DNA from: Cladosporium sp. IMV 00045 | Lineage: Eukaryota; Ascomycota; Dothideomycetes; Cladosporiales; Cladosporiaceae | Reading direction: 5' to 3' | Length of the DNA stretch: 64,000 nucleotides | Assembly: GCA_001931905.2 (NCBI GenBank) | Contig: MSJI02000499.1 | Span: 1 to 64,000, forward strand | Shown: positions 1 through 9,758 of the stretch, one piece after another | How positions within the stretch are numbered: position 1 is the stretch's first letter | Layout of the letters: each line of letters begins with the position of its first letter | Made by a program: the position numbers and the translations under genes | The notes under the pieces: generated by a model | Told to the model about the DNA's origin: nothing | The model's database searches: none | What the model saw: only the letters and a program-made list of their open reading frames with translations

Positions 1-448
1 TGCCCCATCAACAGCAACCACCTCCACACCTCCTACCCTTGATATTCCTACATCCGAGACAACAAACCTCGCAAACCACGTCAAAAACCTCCTCCACCGC
101 ACCCACGCACTGGTCGAGATGCACAAGCTCTCTTCAAACTCCGCCATCGCCGCCGAGAAGAACATGACGTCTGCCGCTCCCGCTGTCCAGGACCTCAACT
201 CCTACCCCACCCCTGGTCTGCAAGTCGACCTCAACAACCTGGTCTCATACCCGCCCAAGATCCAGCCCGTGCCCGTCAAGCCTCTCTTCTTGGATGTCGC
301 GTGGAATTACATCGAGTACCCTGGCCGCGCTTCGCAGCAGCCTGCGGCTGAGGTCAATGGAAAAATGGATGTTGACGAGCCAGCCGCTGCTTCACAGCCT
401 GAGCCTGTGCAGGAGAAGAAGAGGGGATGGTTCGGATTTGGTCGTTAA
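1..448 (+). CDS. SRP68: Signal recognition particle subunit SRP68, C-terminal part (5' end outside window)
   Basis: The frame is open from base 2 and ends at the TAA at 446-448, giving about 148 C-terminal residues. SRP68 is a protein subunit of the cytosolic signal recognition particle; it pairs with SRP72 on the SRP RNA during co-translational targeting to the ER. The conserved tail is visible: YPPKIQPVPVKPLFLDVAWN followed by YIEYPG, the usual SRP68 C-terminal signature. A low-complexity acidic stretch with a basic GWFGFGR end follows. The gene enters from the left and converges on the next gene on the minus strand. Family assignment is confident from this signature; the start and the RNA-binding domain cannot be seen. 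Confidence 0.9.
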   Translation, partial: APSTATTSTPPTLDIPTSETTNLANHVKNLLHRTHALVEMHKLSSNSAIAAEKNMTSAAPAVQDLNSYPTPGLQVDLNNLVSYPPKIQPVPVKPLFLDVAWNYIEYPGRASQQPAAEVNGKMDVDEPAAASQPEPVQEKKRGWFGFGR

Positions 449-741
449 AATGTGTTCATACTTTTACGAGATATTAAAAAGCGGAAATGATAGATCTGAT
501 CATTTTGTGAGTCTGGATCCAAGGATAACGTTTCATTTGCTGCATACCTTCCTAGGTATCAATCACAAGCTTTCGAACATCCTCACTGCGATCCGATTTC
601 CCTTCCTACCTCTCACCAGCAATTCACAAGCGCTGAGTTTCACATTCCTTGGCCTTTCCTGTACGCTTCTGTGCAATCTAAGCATTGTCCTTTCCTACAA
701 GCTGACGACTTCATCTCGCCCGCTGTTCGTCCCAACGCTGC

Positions 742-1485
742 CTAATAACGAGGCTCCAGATGCAGCCTAATGCCAGCGCCCTCCTCGAAACCGCCACCAA
801 CCAGCTCCCCAACGGCACGACATTCCTCGCAGGACTCTGTGGAAAAGTGAAACGAAAGCTCATACTGCTCAACATTAACACCCATCGCCGCAGCAAAATT
901 GGAATCCACAAGATCCGCAGTAGTCAACAGACCAAGCTCGTGGCGCAAAGTCGTCTCTAGATCCCCCTTGAGCGGCTGAGCGAGGCTGGCGAAGTCAAGT
1001 GTCTGGGTAGCTCCACGGAAGTTGCAGGGACTCACAGCCACCTCGTAGACTCGAGGATCTGGCGAGTCAGCAGCGGTGATCTTCCAGCGTTCCTGCCACT
1101 GCTGAAGCTCAGCGAGAGTCGGAGTAGGGACACCCTCTCTAAGAACGAAATGAATCTCGAACGTTCCGTCGATGACTTGGTGCTCTTTTTCGGACATATC
1201 GATGTAGTTGAGAGCGCGCACTTCTTCCAGCTCCGGGCAGGGTTGGTAGGCCGGCACCGCTTCGTGGAGGTAGACTTTGTAGCGGCTTGGGTCGAGGTTG
1301 AAGGCGATCAGGATGTCGAGTTCGAGGTCGTCGGCCCAGATTTGGATGGGGGTGTAGGTTCTCGCGTGGGTCAAGGTGAAGGGCGTGCGGTTTGCGGCTT
1401 GGAGGGCGGGGTCTTCTTGTGGGTTGGCGAGGGTGCGCGAGCAGAGGTGTAGGGTTATGTTGATTTCGGGGCGAGGGGGCGACAT
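742..1485 (-). CDS. Hypothetical protein, 247 aa
   Basis: Single uninterrupted frame. I chose the ATG at 1485 (MSPPRPEIN) rather than the in-frame ATG at 1581, because the extra 32 residues are low-complexity and look like leader sequence. The protein is soluble in appearance, with no signal peptide or membrane segment. It has alternating strand/helix-like patterns (INITLHLCSRT near the start, FEIHFVLREG midway, YELSFHFSTES near the end) and one CEEC cysteine pair about 30 residues from the C-terminus. I do not recognise the family. It converges on SRP68 and is followed upstream by another unknown minus-strand gene; nothing nearby points to a role. Confidence 0.7.
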   Translation of the reverse strand: MSPPRPEINITLHLCSRTLANPQEDPALQAANRTPFTLTHARTYTPIQIWADDLELDILIAFNLDPSRYKVYLHEAVPAYQPCPELEEVRALNYIDMSEKEHQVIDGTFEIHFVLREGVPTPTLAELQQWQERWKITAADSPDPRVYEVAVSPCNFRGATQTLDFASLAQPLKGDLETTLRHELGLLTTADLVDSNFAAAMGVNVEQYELSFHFSTESCEECRAVGELVGGGFEEGAGIRLHLEPRY

Positions 1486-1732
1486 GGTGGTGGGAAATGT
1501 GGTTGTGTGTTGGTGGGAGATACGACGGGGTGCTGTAGTGGAACGTTCGGGTGAGTAGTGTGCGGTTAACAGTGAGATCATGAGACGATGTGGCTTTTAC
1601 TGGAAATCAGGCTGTCAGATGATCATAAATCTGGAGCTATTTTGTAAGTGAAGTGTGCGACTCCACTGGCCTCCTCTCCATACTTCAAGCAAAGCTTCTT
1701 GACCCTTCCTACTCATCACACACATTGTTCAC

Positions 1733-3841
1733 CTAACGCTGCGTTTTCACCGGAATCGATCTGCCTTTCTTCGTCGTCATCTGCATCTCTTGCTTAATCA
1801 CGGGAACGAGGTGCACCTCCATGAAGAGCCGGAAGTCCTCATTCTCAAAATGCCTCGGGTGTAGGAAATCGCACAGGCGATTTTCCTCATGACACCTGAA
1901 CAGCGTGTACGTCTCATCTTCCAGTCGGCCTTGAGGCAACACCCACAACTGTATATCCAAACTCGTGTTTCTGTCTTTGAGATCCTTCAAGAACGCCCTT
2001 GGCTTTTTCTGCTCCTGAAGGGCCTTAATGACGCGTTGGCGAACCTGCGGGTATATGTAGTCGCCCGTCTCTTCGACGTGTAGCGATTGATGGCTTTCGA
2101 ACTTGACATTCGTGCGAGCGTTGCTTTCGGAGAGATGGGAAACGAATCTCATGGCGATGATGGTGAGGTCAGGCAGGCCGGCAGCCGATAACCCTGCAGG
2201 CGGAAACGTGTTGAAGCAGTAGAACAGGCGATCCGCATCAAGCTTCCTGAAATCATTTGGCCTCTCGGATGAATCGTTGTAGAGTTGCGTGAATCTACTT
2301 TGCAGCGTGGAATACGACGTTCTTTTATCTTCAGAATTGTCAATGTCAATGTCAAGATTCAGGAATTCCTTAAGTGGGACAATTTCCGAATGCTTCGTAT
2401 CGCAGATGAGAAACTGTCTGGGTTTCCACGCTGGTGTTTTGACAAGCACCAATGATTTCTCAGTTATGGTATCTTGGTGACATTGGACTTTCCACCACAA
2501 GAGGTACAGTGACTTGACGCGACGCAGAATCTCCGGAAGTTCTGATGCCGCTTTTGTACCATTGGCAGGCTCCTTGACCTTTGACGGTATCGTCCCCATC
2601 CGGAAGTATTGAAAGTCCGCACTTTCGCGAAACTCGATCGACACTACAGGGTTTGGTGTACCCTCAGGCAGATCTTTCATGAGTATCTGGTCCCAGTGTT
2701 CTAGCTTCACAGTGAGCTCGGGTCTGAGGTCTCCGGGGTCTGGAAAGAAATCCTCAATGCAGCTGACACGAGGAAATTGACCGCCTTCGAATTCAAATGC
2801 GTGACGCATGACTGGATCATCCGATGTGAGAGAAGGTTGGAAGATGTAATAGTATCCAGATTCGACCGTTTGTGTCATCGATCGGTAGAGATCTGGTTCC
2901 TGTTTCCTGAGCTTGGCAATCATGTATCATTCTAGTTCTGTCTTGAAGTCTTCCATTGAGGTATCTCTGGGGAATTGTAGAATGCGGGCTCCATTCGACT
3001 TCTTCCAAACTTGGAGAGAAGGTGTAAGATACCCTCACGAAATCCGTTTGAGGATCTGCATCCTCTGGTATCTCGGTGATTTCGTTGTCAAGGCTGTTCT
3101 GCGGTTCATTGGAGTGGTTTGACGCATTCTCATCGTTTTGCCCTTCGTCCTCGGAATTGTCATGGGCCGATGCGCTGTCTCGTTCGTCATCTTCCTCTGC
3201 TTCATGATCTTTTTCACCTTCTTCTCGTTCATCCACTCCCGCTTCTTCTTCTCCTGCACCTTCTTCTTCACCACTGTCCTCATCCGCGCCACGATTCCCC
3301 TCGCCTTTCTCGTTGTCTTCCTCTTGTCCATCACTTTCCACCTCTTCCTCTTCCTCATCATTGTTCTCATCACTCGCAGAACGACTCCGTTCTCCATCCG
3401 TGGAATCTCCCGCTTGAGAGTCTTCCTCGCCTGCATCTTTTTGCCCAACGCCCAGACCAGATTTGACAGCATCCAGAGATAAACCCTTGCTGATGTCTCG
3501 ATCAACAGAAAGATCGGACGCGTCTTCCTTTGCTTGCTGTTCGGTTGTGTTGGTAATGTGCTTCAACTCATCATCTTTGTCATCGCTTGTCTGGTAAGGG
3601 CTGGGAGAAAGATTGGGATTCGATTCGGTCACATCGGCTTTTATGCTGACTTCCTTGAGAAAGGCTCTGTCGCACGGGGTGCCGGCAGTGCATTGCTCTG
3701 GAATCTGTTAGCACAATCGTATTGGTCAGATGAGAGGTGGACATCAATGCAAGTCCATACCTCTGTCGGCGTTTGGCGAACGTTCGGTAGGCTCGACCTG
3801 TTGATTGGCGTGAAGCGAGCAGGCTCTCGAAAATCCGCCAT
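1733..3841 (-). CDS. Hypothetical protein with long acidic spacer, about 641 aa
   Basis: Model: complement(join(1733..2911,3039..3704,3761..3841)). Exon 1 begins MADFREPARF. A 56-base intron (3705-3760, GTATGG...AACAG) joins it in frame to TEIPEQCTAGTPCDRAFLKE. Exon 2 holds an Asp/Glu/Ser-rich run of roughly 130 residues, probably disordered. Exon 3 carries a long globular region with aromatic-rich motifs (RRVKSLYLLWWKVQC, RFVSHLSESNARTNVKF). I do not recognise the family. The second intron (127 bases, GTGAGG...CCAAG) is uncertain. It is the one canonical pair I found that keeps the frame, but the sequence inside it also reads like protein in the frame of exon 3 apart from one TGA at 2927-2929. 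Either the intron is real or the gene has a premature stop. Confidence 0.6.
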
Positions 3842-4487
3842 GACGGTCAAGTTGCTGTGTTTGATGATCTTTTCTCACTTCCTACTGGAGGTCGTGATGA
3901 TTTATGAGGTCCTGGAAGATCGTTGTGATCTGGGAAGTGTTTGCTAGAAAAGCGTTCTCTGTGCATGTCTTACTATGCTTTGTCATCGCCCTTTCTGAAA
4001 GGACCAAAGACACGCTTTGATGCGTGACTTGAGTTTGACACAACACATAAGAGATTGAAGACAAGGGCAATTGGTGAGTTTGTCTGAAGCAAATCAAAGG
4101 GAAGAGAAAGCAAACTGACCGTTTGTGCTTATGGCTTTTGATGGCAGAGACAGCAACACGAGTCATTGCAGATAAGGGTGATTGGATTGAAAGAGGCCAT
4201 GTTGTGTACACAAACGGTTCAGATTCGATGCACTTGCCACGTGTGTACGGTCTTCGCATTATCTGATAAAAGCGTCATCCAAGATACTATAGAAAGAATC
4301 GTACTAACAAAAGAGTGGAGAAACCAACTTGAGCGGTGTATCAAATCCCACGCAGCATGCCATTTAGGCTCCAATATCGCATAGTGAGTGTATGTCCCAA
4401 TGTTTAGGAATAAGCGTCATTGCCTCAGCGCTTTCAAACTCTTATCTTAGACACACTCCGCATCTTCAATGATTGCGAGACTTTCCT
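3842..4487. other. Gene-free stretch, probable promoter of the acidic hypothetical gene
   Basis: About 650 bases between two minus-strand genes. Open frames here are short, unsupported by composition and not recognisable. No repeat or RNA gene seen. Confidence 0.5.
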
Positions 4488-5747
4488 TCATTCATCATTA
4501 TCTTCGCTGCTAGTTGCCATGTCCCTCTCATTCTTGGCGAGAACCTCTCTCCACGCAATCCTAGGGCCATTCAAACCCCGCATGTTTCTCGAGGTAGCAC
4601 GAATCCGCGGTCCCTCTGGCTGGTGAAGCTCGCGGTCTCCGGGCAAATCAGGCTGTATGCGTTGCTGCTTGTTTGGTTTGCTGCCATTGTCCTCTTCGTC
4701 ACCGGGCTTGGTGGATGTGGCGGCAGCAGCGGGTGTCTCCATAGCGGATGGAGGGTATGAAGAGGGTGTTGCTGCAGCGGTATTTATTACGCTATCCCTC
4801 TTCGGATCGTCTACTTGCTCACGCTCTGGATACTCCTGCAGCCAGATCTCATGGCACAGGCGGACTTTGATCTGGTTGAAGACGTAGAGGCGCAGATCGT
4901 TGTCCAGAGCATACTCCGCGGCGATTTCGCGTTCGTAAGGGTCTTCAATCGCCCGCACACCAGACATGCTGTCAATAGCGAGTTCCTCCTGCTCGAAGTC
5001 GGTCCAAGTCCTGCCTGCGCGGAATGCGCGCTTGGCGCGTGATACGAAGTTCAGACCAATGGAAGATCTGACCGGCAGGTCAGGCACAAGGTCCGACCTT
5101 ATGACAGAGAACTCATTCCAGTCATCGAGCTCAGGGTCACTGTCGATTTCGCCTTGATAGTCATCGGCGTCCGCCTTCCAGGCCTTTCTATGCTCTGAAA
5201 GATTCAAAAAGTCGGTTGGGCGAGGGGCTTCCCACGGGTAGACAGGGAGTCTAGTATGGTGAAGTTGAGGGTTTGCGGTTTCGAAGGTTGGTTTGGGCTT
5301 CGCAGGAGTCTGGGCCTGAGATTTCTTTCGTTGTGATTGTGCTCCTTTGCGGGCATTTTTGGTCGATGCGCTTGTCTTACGGGCTTTCTTGGTGCACTTC
5401 GCAGGAAGAACGGTTATTTCATCCTCAGCAGAGAAGAGGTCGACCTGAGACTCCAACTCGTGCTTGATCCTGTGATTCTGGGGCTGACTCGCAGACTCAT
5501 TAGGATAACTTTGAGGCTTCGCGGTGGGAGAACTGTCTCGTTTTGCTGTTGCCGATGCTTCGCCTGCAGAGTCGTCTTCTGCCATTGCTGCTTCAGGTGC
5601 CGCCACTTGCGATGCCGTTAAAGCTGCTGCCGCTACTGCCACTGCGGTATCGCTTTGGCGTGGCGATGCGCTAGCTCGTGTAGCCTCCATGCCGATGCCT
5701 GTGGCGGCAGTGTCTGCAGGACACAGCGGTGCCATCGAGATTGAATT

Positions 5748-5786
<39 letters not shown>

Positions 5787-5978
5787 CAAGGCTGCTGCTG
5801 ATGGAGAAAAGACTGGGATAAGTCGCGAAGATGGAGCAGAGGATGTGCGCGTGGGAGTAGAGTCAAGGAGAGCAGTAGTAATACCTGATATTTGTAGGTC
5901 GGCCTCGATAGCTCGTTGAGTTGGGCGAACGCGACGCCCAACACGAGTTCGATTGTTGCTTTGGGATTCCGATGCCAT
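4488..5978 (-). CDS. Hypothetical nuclear-like protein with polyglutamine run, 496 aa
   Basis: Intron-less frame starting MASESQSNNRTRVGRRVRP, a basic N-terminus. Residues about 65-76 form a run of twelve glutamines. An Ala/Ser/Thr-rich region follows, then a Lys/Arg-rich block near residues 195-235 (KKARKTSASTKNARKG) that could act as a nuclear localisation signal. The centre (about 245-380) looks folded: it has PVYPWEAPRPTDFLNLSEH and a Trp/Glu/Asp-rich helix set. The last 100 residues are again low-complexity. No DNA-binding or enzymatic motif is recognised. It is divergent from the SNF2 remodeller across an 870-base shared upstream region. Nuclear location is inference from composition only. 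Confidence 0.72.
5749..5784. repeat. CAG/CTG trinucleotide microsatellite coding for polyglutamine
   Basis: On the minus strand this is eleven pure CAG codons plus one CAA, in frame in the 496-residue hypothetical protein. The CAG purity makes slippage and length variation between isolates likely. Confidence 0.9.
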
Positions 5979-6847
5979 GATTAGTGGTAAGCTGTGTTAT
6001 GCTTCAGGGTACGCTTGAATGGTGGATAAAATAATTGCTTAGCATATCCAAAGTATAATGCTGGTTGGTTGGATGCGACGCAAGTCATAATGAATTGTTA
6101 TTGTTGGGAGATTTATTACCACTGCAGTGTATGAGGCAGGCGCTCCTCGTGTTAAGAGCGTGTGGCGTGGTAAGAGAATTCCGCGAGAGGAAGGCACGAT
6201 AGGAGAACCACGTGAAAGAGGATGAGAGGTATGGGGGAGGTGGAAGGAACATCTTTGGGGAGCGTCAACACAATCTTGCCAGCGATAGTGCTGCATAATT
6301 GTTAACGCCAGTATAAGAAGCTGGGCTTTGGTAAGGTCCGCATGCTGGATGGCCAAAGCATATGGCCCTGATCAAGGCTATCTCGACGCATCGCGTAAGC
6401 TTTGGCATGCATTTCTTCGAGCGGATGCTTCTGAGCGGGTTGATGCTCTTTCTTGATATCAGATGTGGAAGTGAAGTCTGATGGAGTCGTGAACTCGGAA
6501 GTGCCGCAGGCGATGAGGATGCTACTGCTTTATCGGGACTAGCTCAGATCGGGTCTCACAGATTCACAGATCCGATCGACTTTAATGATTTGCCGTGATC
6601 GCGCGTCAGATCGCGCGCGCAGTCGTTTACGCGTGGAGGCTCGTGCTTGAGAGAATGATGACATCGAACTAGCCATTGCTCTGGATATTGCTGTGATCGG
6701 ACAGGCTCTTGTTCACTTCAGGCCAATCTTTTGTACTTTTCTTTGAAGTTTTGAAGTGTCTCCTTGGTGAACTTTGAACGGTACCAGAACTGTGATACCA
6801 CCGACACCGCCGTCGTTCCCCTACCTGCTTGACGAACGATCGCCACC
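5979..6847. promoter_or_regulatory. Bidirectional upstream region between polyQ protein and SNF2 remodeller
   Basis: An 869-base gap with divergent genes on each side. It holds no plausible coding frame. CpG-rich blocks with GATCGCGCG motifs occur near 6595-6640. The core is CpG-dense rather than TATA-containing, as often seen at housekeeping promoters. Confidence 0.45.
6629..6634. promoter_or_regulatory. ACGCGT, possible MluI cell-cycle box (MBF site)
   Basis: The palindrome ACGCGT lies 214 bases upstream of the SNF2 remodeller ATG. In yeasts this is the binding core of MBF, which drives G1/S genes. A replication-linked chromatin remodeller would be a sensible target. A single 6-mer is weak evidence. 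Confidence 0.25.
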
Positions 6848-9505
6848 ATGTCTTCAGAACCGGTGGTTTCGGCCGAGACGACACCACCCACATCACCAGA
6901 GACACGCGACAATGGACCTACCGAAGCGATGCAGAAAGAGGAGGAGCAAATGGCGCAGGCGCGATCAAAAGAGGAAGCGAAACGCGAGCGCAAATTGGCC
7001 GCAGAGCGCCAGAAAGACATAAAAGAGGGACCTGCTGCAGTGGATTCCAAATACAAGGCTTTGGAGTACCTGTTGAGCCAAAGCAAGCTGTATTCCACCA
7101 TCATGCTCCAGCAGATGACGCAGCAAGAGGATGCGGATACAGCAAAGGACGAGAAGAGCAAACAGCGCGCTGCGAAGCGAGAAGAGAAGGCGGAACAAGC
7201 AGCTGTGGCCAGTCAAAAGCGTGCGACCAGAAAAGGTGCAGCGGATCAGCAGGCCTCTGAGGATGCCGAAGCGAAAGAGACCAAAGAGCTCCCCAGGCGA
7301 GGCCGTGGACGTCCGGCCAAGAACACTACGTCCGACAAGAACGGGAAAATCTCAGACTACCTCAGCAAAAAGGACCTGCAAGCGAAAGCTGGCGATACGT
7401 CCGTCTCCGAAGCCTTGGCCGAAGAATCAAAGGACGGTGTGAAGCCTAGCGACATTGGTATGCAGAACTTGCGCTCGGCAAAGCAGCCAGAGCTAGTAAC
7501 GGGCGGCCTCATGCGGACGTATCAATTGGAGGGTCTGGAATGGTTACAGTCGCTGTATGAGAACGGTCTCAACGGTATTCTTGCAGACGAAATGGGCTTG
7601 GGCAAGACCATACAAGTGATCTCGTTCTTGGCCTTTCTGCGCGAGAAGGGTATCAACGGACCATTTCTGATTGCCGCGCCATTGAGCACGACAAGCAATT
7701 GGGTTGCCGAGTTCAAGAAATGGACGCCAGAGATCCCAGTAGTGCTCTATCATGGAAGCAAGCCGGAGCGCGAGGAGATCCGCACGACACAGCTACGAAA
7801 CCCAAGCAGCAAGAATTTCCCAGTCATATGCACCAGCTATGAAATTTGCATGAACGATCGCAAGCACCTCGCGCACTTCGGCTGGAAGTTCATCATCATT
7901 GATGAGGGACATCGCATCAAGAACATGAACTGCAGACTGATCCGTGAGTTGCAATCATATCAATCTGCCAACCGACTTTTGATTACCGGCACCCCTTTGC
8001 AAAACAATCTCGCCGAGCTCTGGGCTCTTCTCCACTTCCTGATGCCCAGCATTTTCAACAATTACGAGTCTTTTGAGTCGTGGTTCGACTTCAGCGCATT
8101 GAAAGAAAAGGGAGGCTATGAGCAGATTCTGTCTGAGGATCGCCAGAAGAAGCTGGTAACCAGCTTGCATGCCGTCCTGAAGCCATTCTTGCTTCGCAGA
8201 ATCAAGGCTGATGTAGAGACTTCGCTGCCTCAGAAACGAGAATACGTTCTTTATGCGCCGCTCACGCAAACCCAGAGGGATCTCTATCAGGAGATATTGG
8301 ACGGTAACAGCAGAGCTTATCTGGAGAATAAGATCGTAGAAACGATCAGTCGCAGCGCAACGCCAGGCAGCACTCGAAGTGCCAGCCGCAAACGAAAGAC
8401 TGCTCCAAGCGAGACTGCAACTCCTCAAAAGAGCGCAAAGACAAGTCGCGCTTCTACGCCAGCCACGGCGAACGGTAGCGCCCCACGATCGCGTAGGGCA
8501 AAGAAGAACCAGACGTACGAGGAAATGTCTGATACGAAGTATTTCCAACAGCTCGAAGAGGAGCCCGAGCCACCCTCGCCCGAGCTAGATGAAGACGATG
8601 AGGAAGATAGCGAGCGCGCCAAAACTCTCGCGCTGGCCAAACGCGAAATCGCCCAAAAGAAGCTGCAAAACCCAGTCATGCAATTAAGACAGTGTTGCAA
8701 TTCTCCTCACAACTTCTACTATCCTTTCGACATCGACGACAACACGCCCGTAGACGAGACACTAGTAAGCGAAAGCGGCAAAATGCTCCTCCTCGACAGA
8801 CTCCTGCCGACCCTCCTCGAAAAAGGCCACAAAGTCTTGATCTTCTCACAATTCAAAACCCAACTCGACCTCCTAGAAACCTACTGCGACTCGCTCCGCA
8901 ACTGGCCGACCTGCCGCATCGACGGCTCAATCGCCCAAACCGACCGCCAATCGCAAATCCAATCCTTCAACGACCCCGCCAGCTCCACCAACATCTTCCT
9001 CCTCTCCACCCGCGCCGGCGGACAAGGCATCAACCTCGCCGCCGCAGACACCGTGCTCCTCTTCGACAGCGACTGGAACCCGCAGCAAGACCTGCAGGCT
9101 CAAGACCGCGCCCACCGCATCGGCCAAACCCGCCCTGTGATCGTCTATCGCTTCGCCACGAAAGGCACTGTCGAGCAGATGCTGCTGGAGAAAGCCGACA
9201 GCAAGCGCCGCCTCGAGAAGCTGGTCATTCAGAAAGGTCGCTTCAAGTCTCTGCGCGGAGGGGATGGTGCGGCGGGAGCGGATTTTGCGGAGCTGCAGAA
9301 GCTGCTTGGGCAGTCGGATGGTGAGACGGTGGATTTTGCGGATGGGAAGAATCTGTTGAGTGATGAGGATTTGGCCATTTTGACGGATCGGAGTGATGAG
9401 GCTTTTGAGCGGGCGGAGAAGGGGCTGGATGTTGCTGGTGATGCTTTTAAGGCTGTGCAGACGAATAAGGATGGGGAGGGGTTGTTGGAGAGCTTGCAGA
9501 AGTAG
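6848..9505 (+). CDS. SNF2-family chromatin remodelling ATPase of the LSH/DDM1 (HELLS, Irc5) type, 885 aa
   Basis: ATP-dependent nucleosome remodeller, nuclear. Residues 1-200 are charged and coiled-coil-like, with an AT-hook-like RRGRGRPAK near 155. YLLSQSKLYSTIM near residue 76 is characteristic of the LSH/DDM1 group. The helicase core shows motif I (DEMGLGKT, Lys near 253), motif II DEGH at 352-355, TGTPLQNN, and the C-lobe motifs STRAGGQGINL and QDRAHRIGQ near 752. An inserted basic/acidic linker (about 500-590) separates the lobes, as in this family. There is no intron over 2.7 kb. The assignment fits plant DDM1, mammalian HELLS and yeast Irc5 by motif pattern; INO80 or ISWI are unlikely because their accessory domains are absent. 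Confidence 0.9.
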   Translation: MSSEPVVSAETTPPTSPETRDNGPTEAMQKEEEQMAQARSKEEAKRERKLAAERQKDIKEGPAAVDSKYKALEYLLSQSKLYSTIMLQQMTQQEDADTAKDEKSKQRAAKREEKAEQAAVASQKRATRKGAADQQASEDAEAKETKELPRRGRGRPAKNTTSDKNGKISDYLSKKDLQAKAGDTSVSEALAEESKDGVKPSDIGMQNLRSAKQPELVTGGLMRTYQLEGLEWLQSLYENGLNGILADEMGLGKTIQVISFLAFLREKGINGPFLIAAPLSTTSNWVAEFKKWTPEIPVVLYHGSKPEREEIRTTQLRNPSSKNFPVICTSYEICMNDRKHLAHFGWKFIIIDEGHRIKNMNCRLIRELQSYQSANRLLITGTPLQNNLAELWALLHFLMPSIFNNYESFESWFDFSALKEKGGYEQILSEDRQKKLVTSLHAVLKPFLLRRIKADVETSLPQKREYVLYAPLTQTQRDLYQEILDGNSRAYLENKIVETISRSATPGSTRSASRKRKTAPSETATPQKSAKTSRASTPATANGSAPRSRRAKKNQTYEEMSDTKYFQQLEEEPEPPSPELDEDDEEDSERAKTLALAKREIAQKKLQNPVMQLRQCCNSPHNFYYPFDIDDNTPVDETLVSESGKMLLLDRLLPTLLEKGHKVLIFSQFKTQLDLLETYCDSLRNWPTCRIDGSIAQTDRQSQIQSFNDPASSTNIFLLSTRAGGQGINLAAADTVLLFDSDWNPQQDLQAQDRAHRIGQTRPVIVYRFATKGTVEQMLLEKADSKRRLEKLVIQKGRFKSLRGGDGAAGADFAELQKLLGQSDGETVDFADGKNLLSDEDLAILTDRSDEAFERAEKGLDVAGDAFKAVQTNKDGEGLLESLQK

Positions 9506-9758
9506 AGGTTGGATTTTGTGTTTGGTGCTTTGTACTATTATCTTTGTCGTGAGATTCAAGGTCTTGTCGTGGAAGTCTTGTTTATCACATCACACTTTGG
9601 AAACCGATTTCAGACATTCAGTCGTCCACTGCGTCCTTACTGCCACCATACAGGTGATCTGTCGGGTCCTTTCAGAAGCTAAATCGTGAATTTCTCCAAC
9701 ATTGCATTTGACACAGCGCTTCCCTCCAAACATCGCAATACATCCCCCAACGATCATC

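Noticed and set aside
294..770. Open frame of 158 codons overlapping the SRP68 end
   Set aside because: Out of frame with SRP68 for its first third and then runs through the 3' untranslated region; no conserved features.
3882..4259. Minus-strand frame of 125 codons upstream of the acidic hypothetical gene
   Set aside because: Unstructured composition and position in a promoter region; no motif.
8692..9324. Long open frames on both strands over the SNF2 C-lobe
   Set aside because: Shadows of the GC-rich remodeller coding sequence; Arg/Pro-rich or repetitive products without family features.
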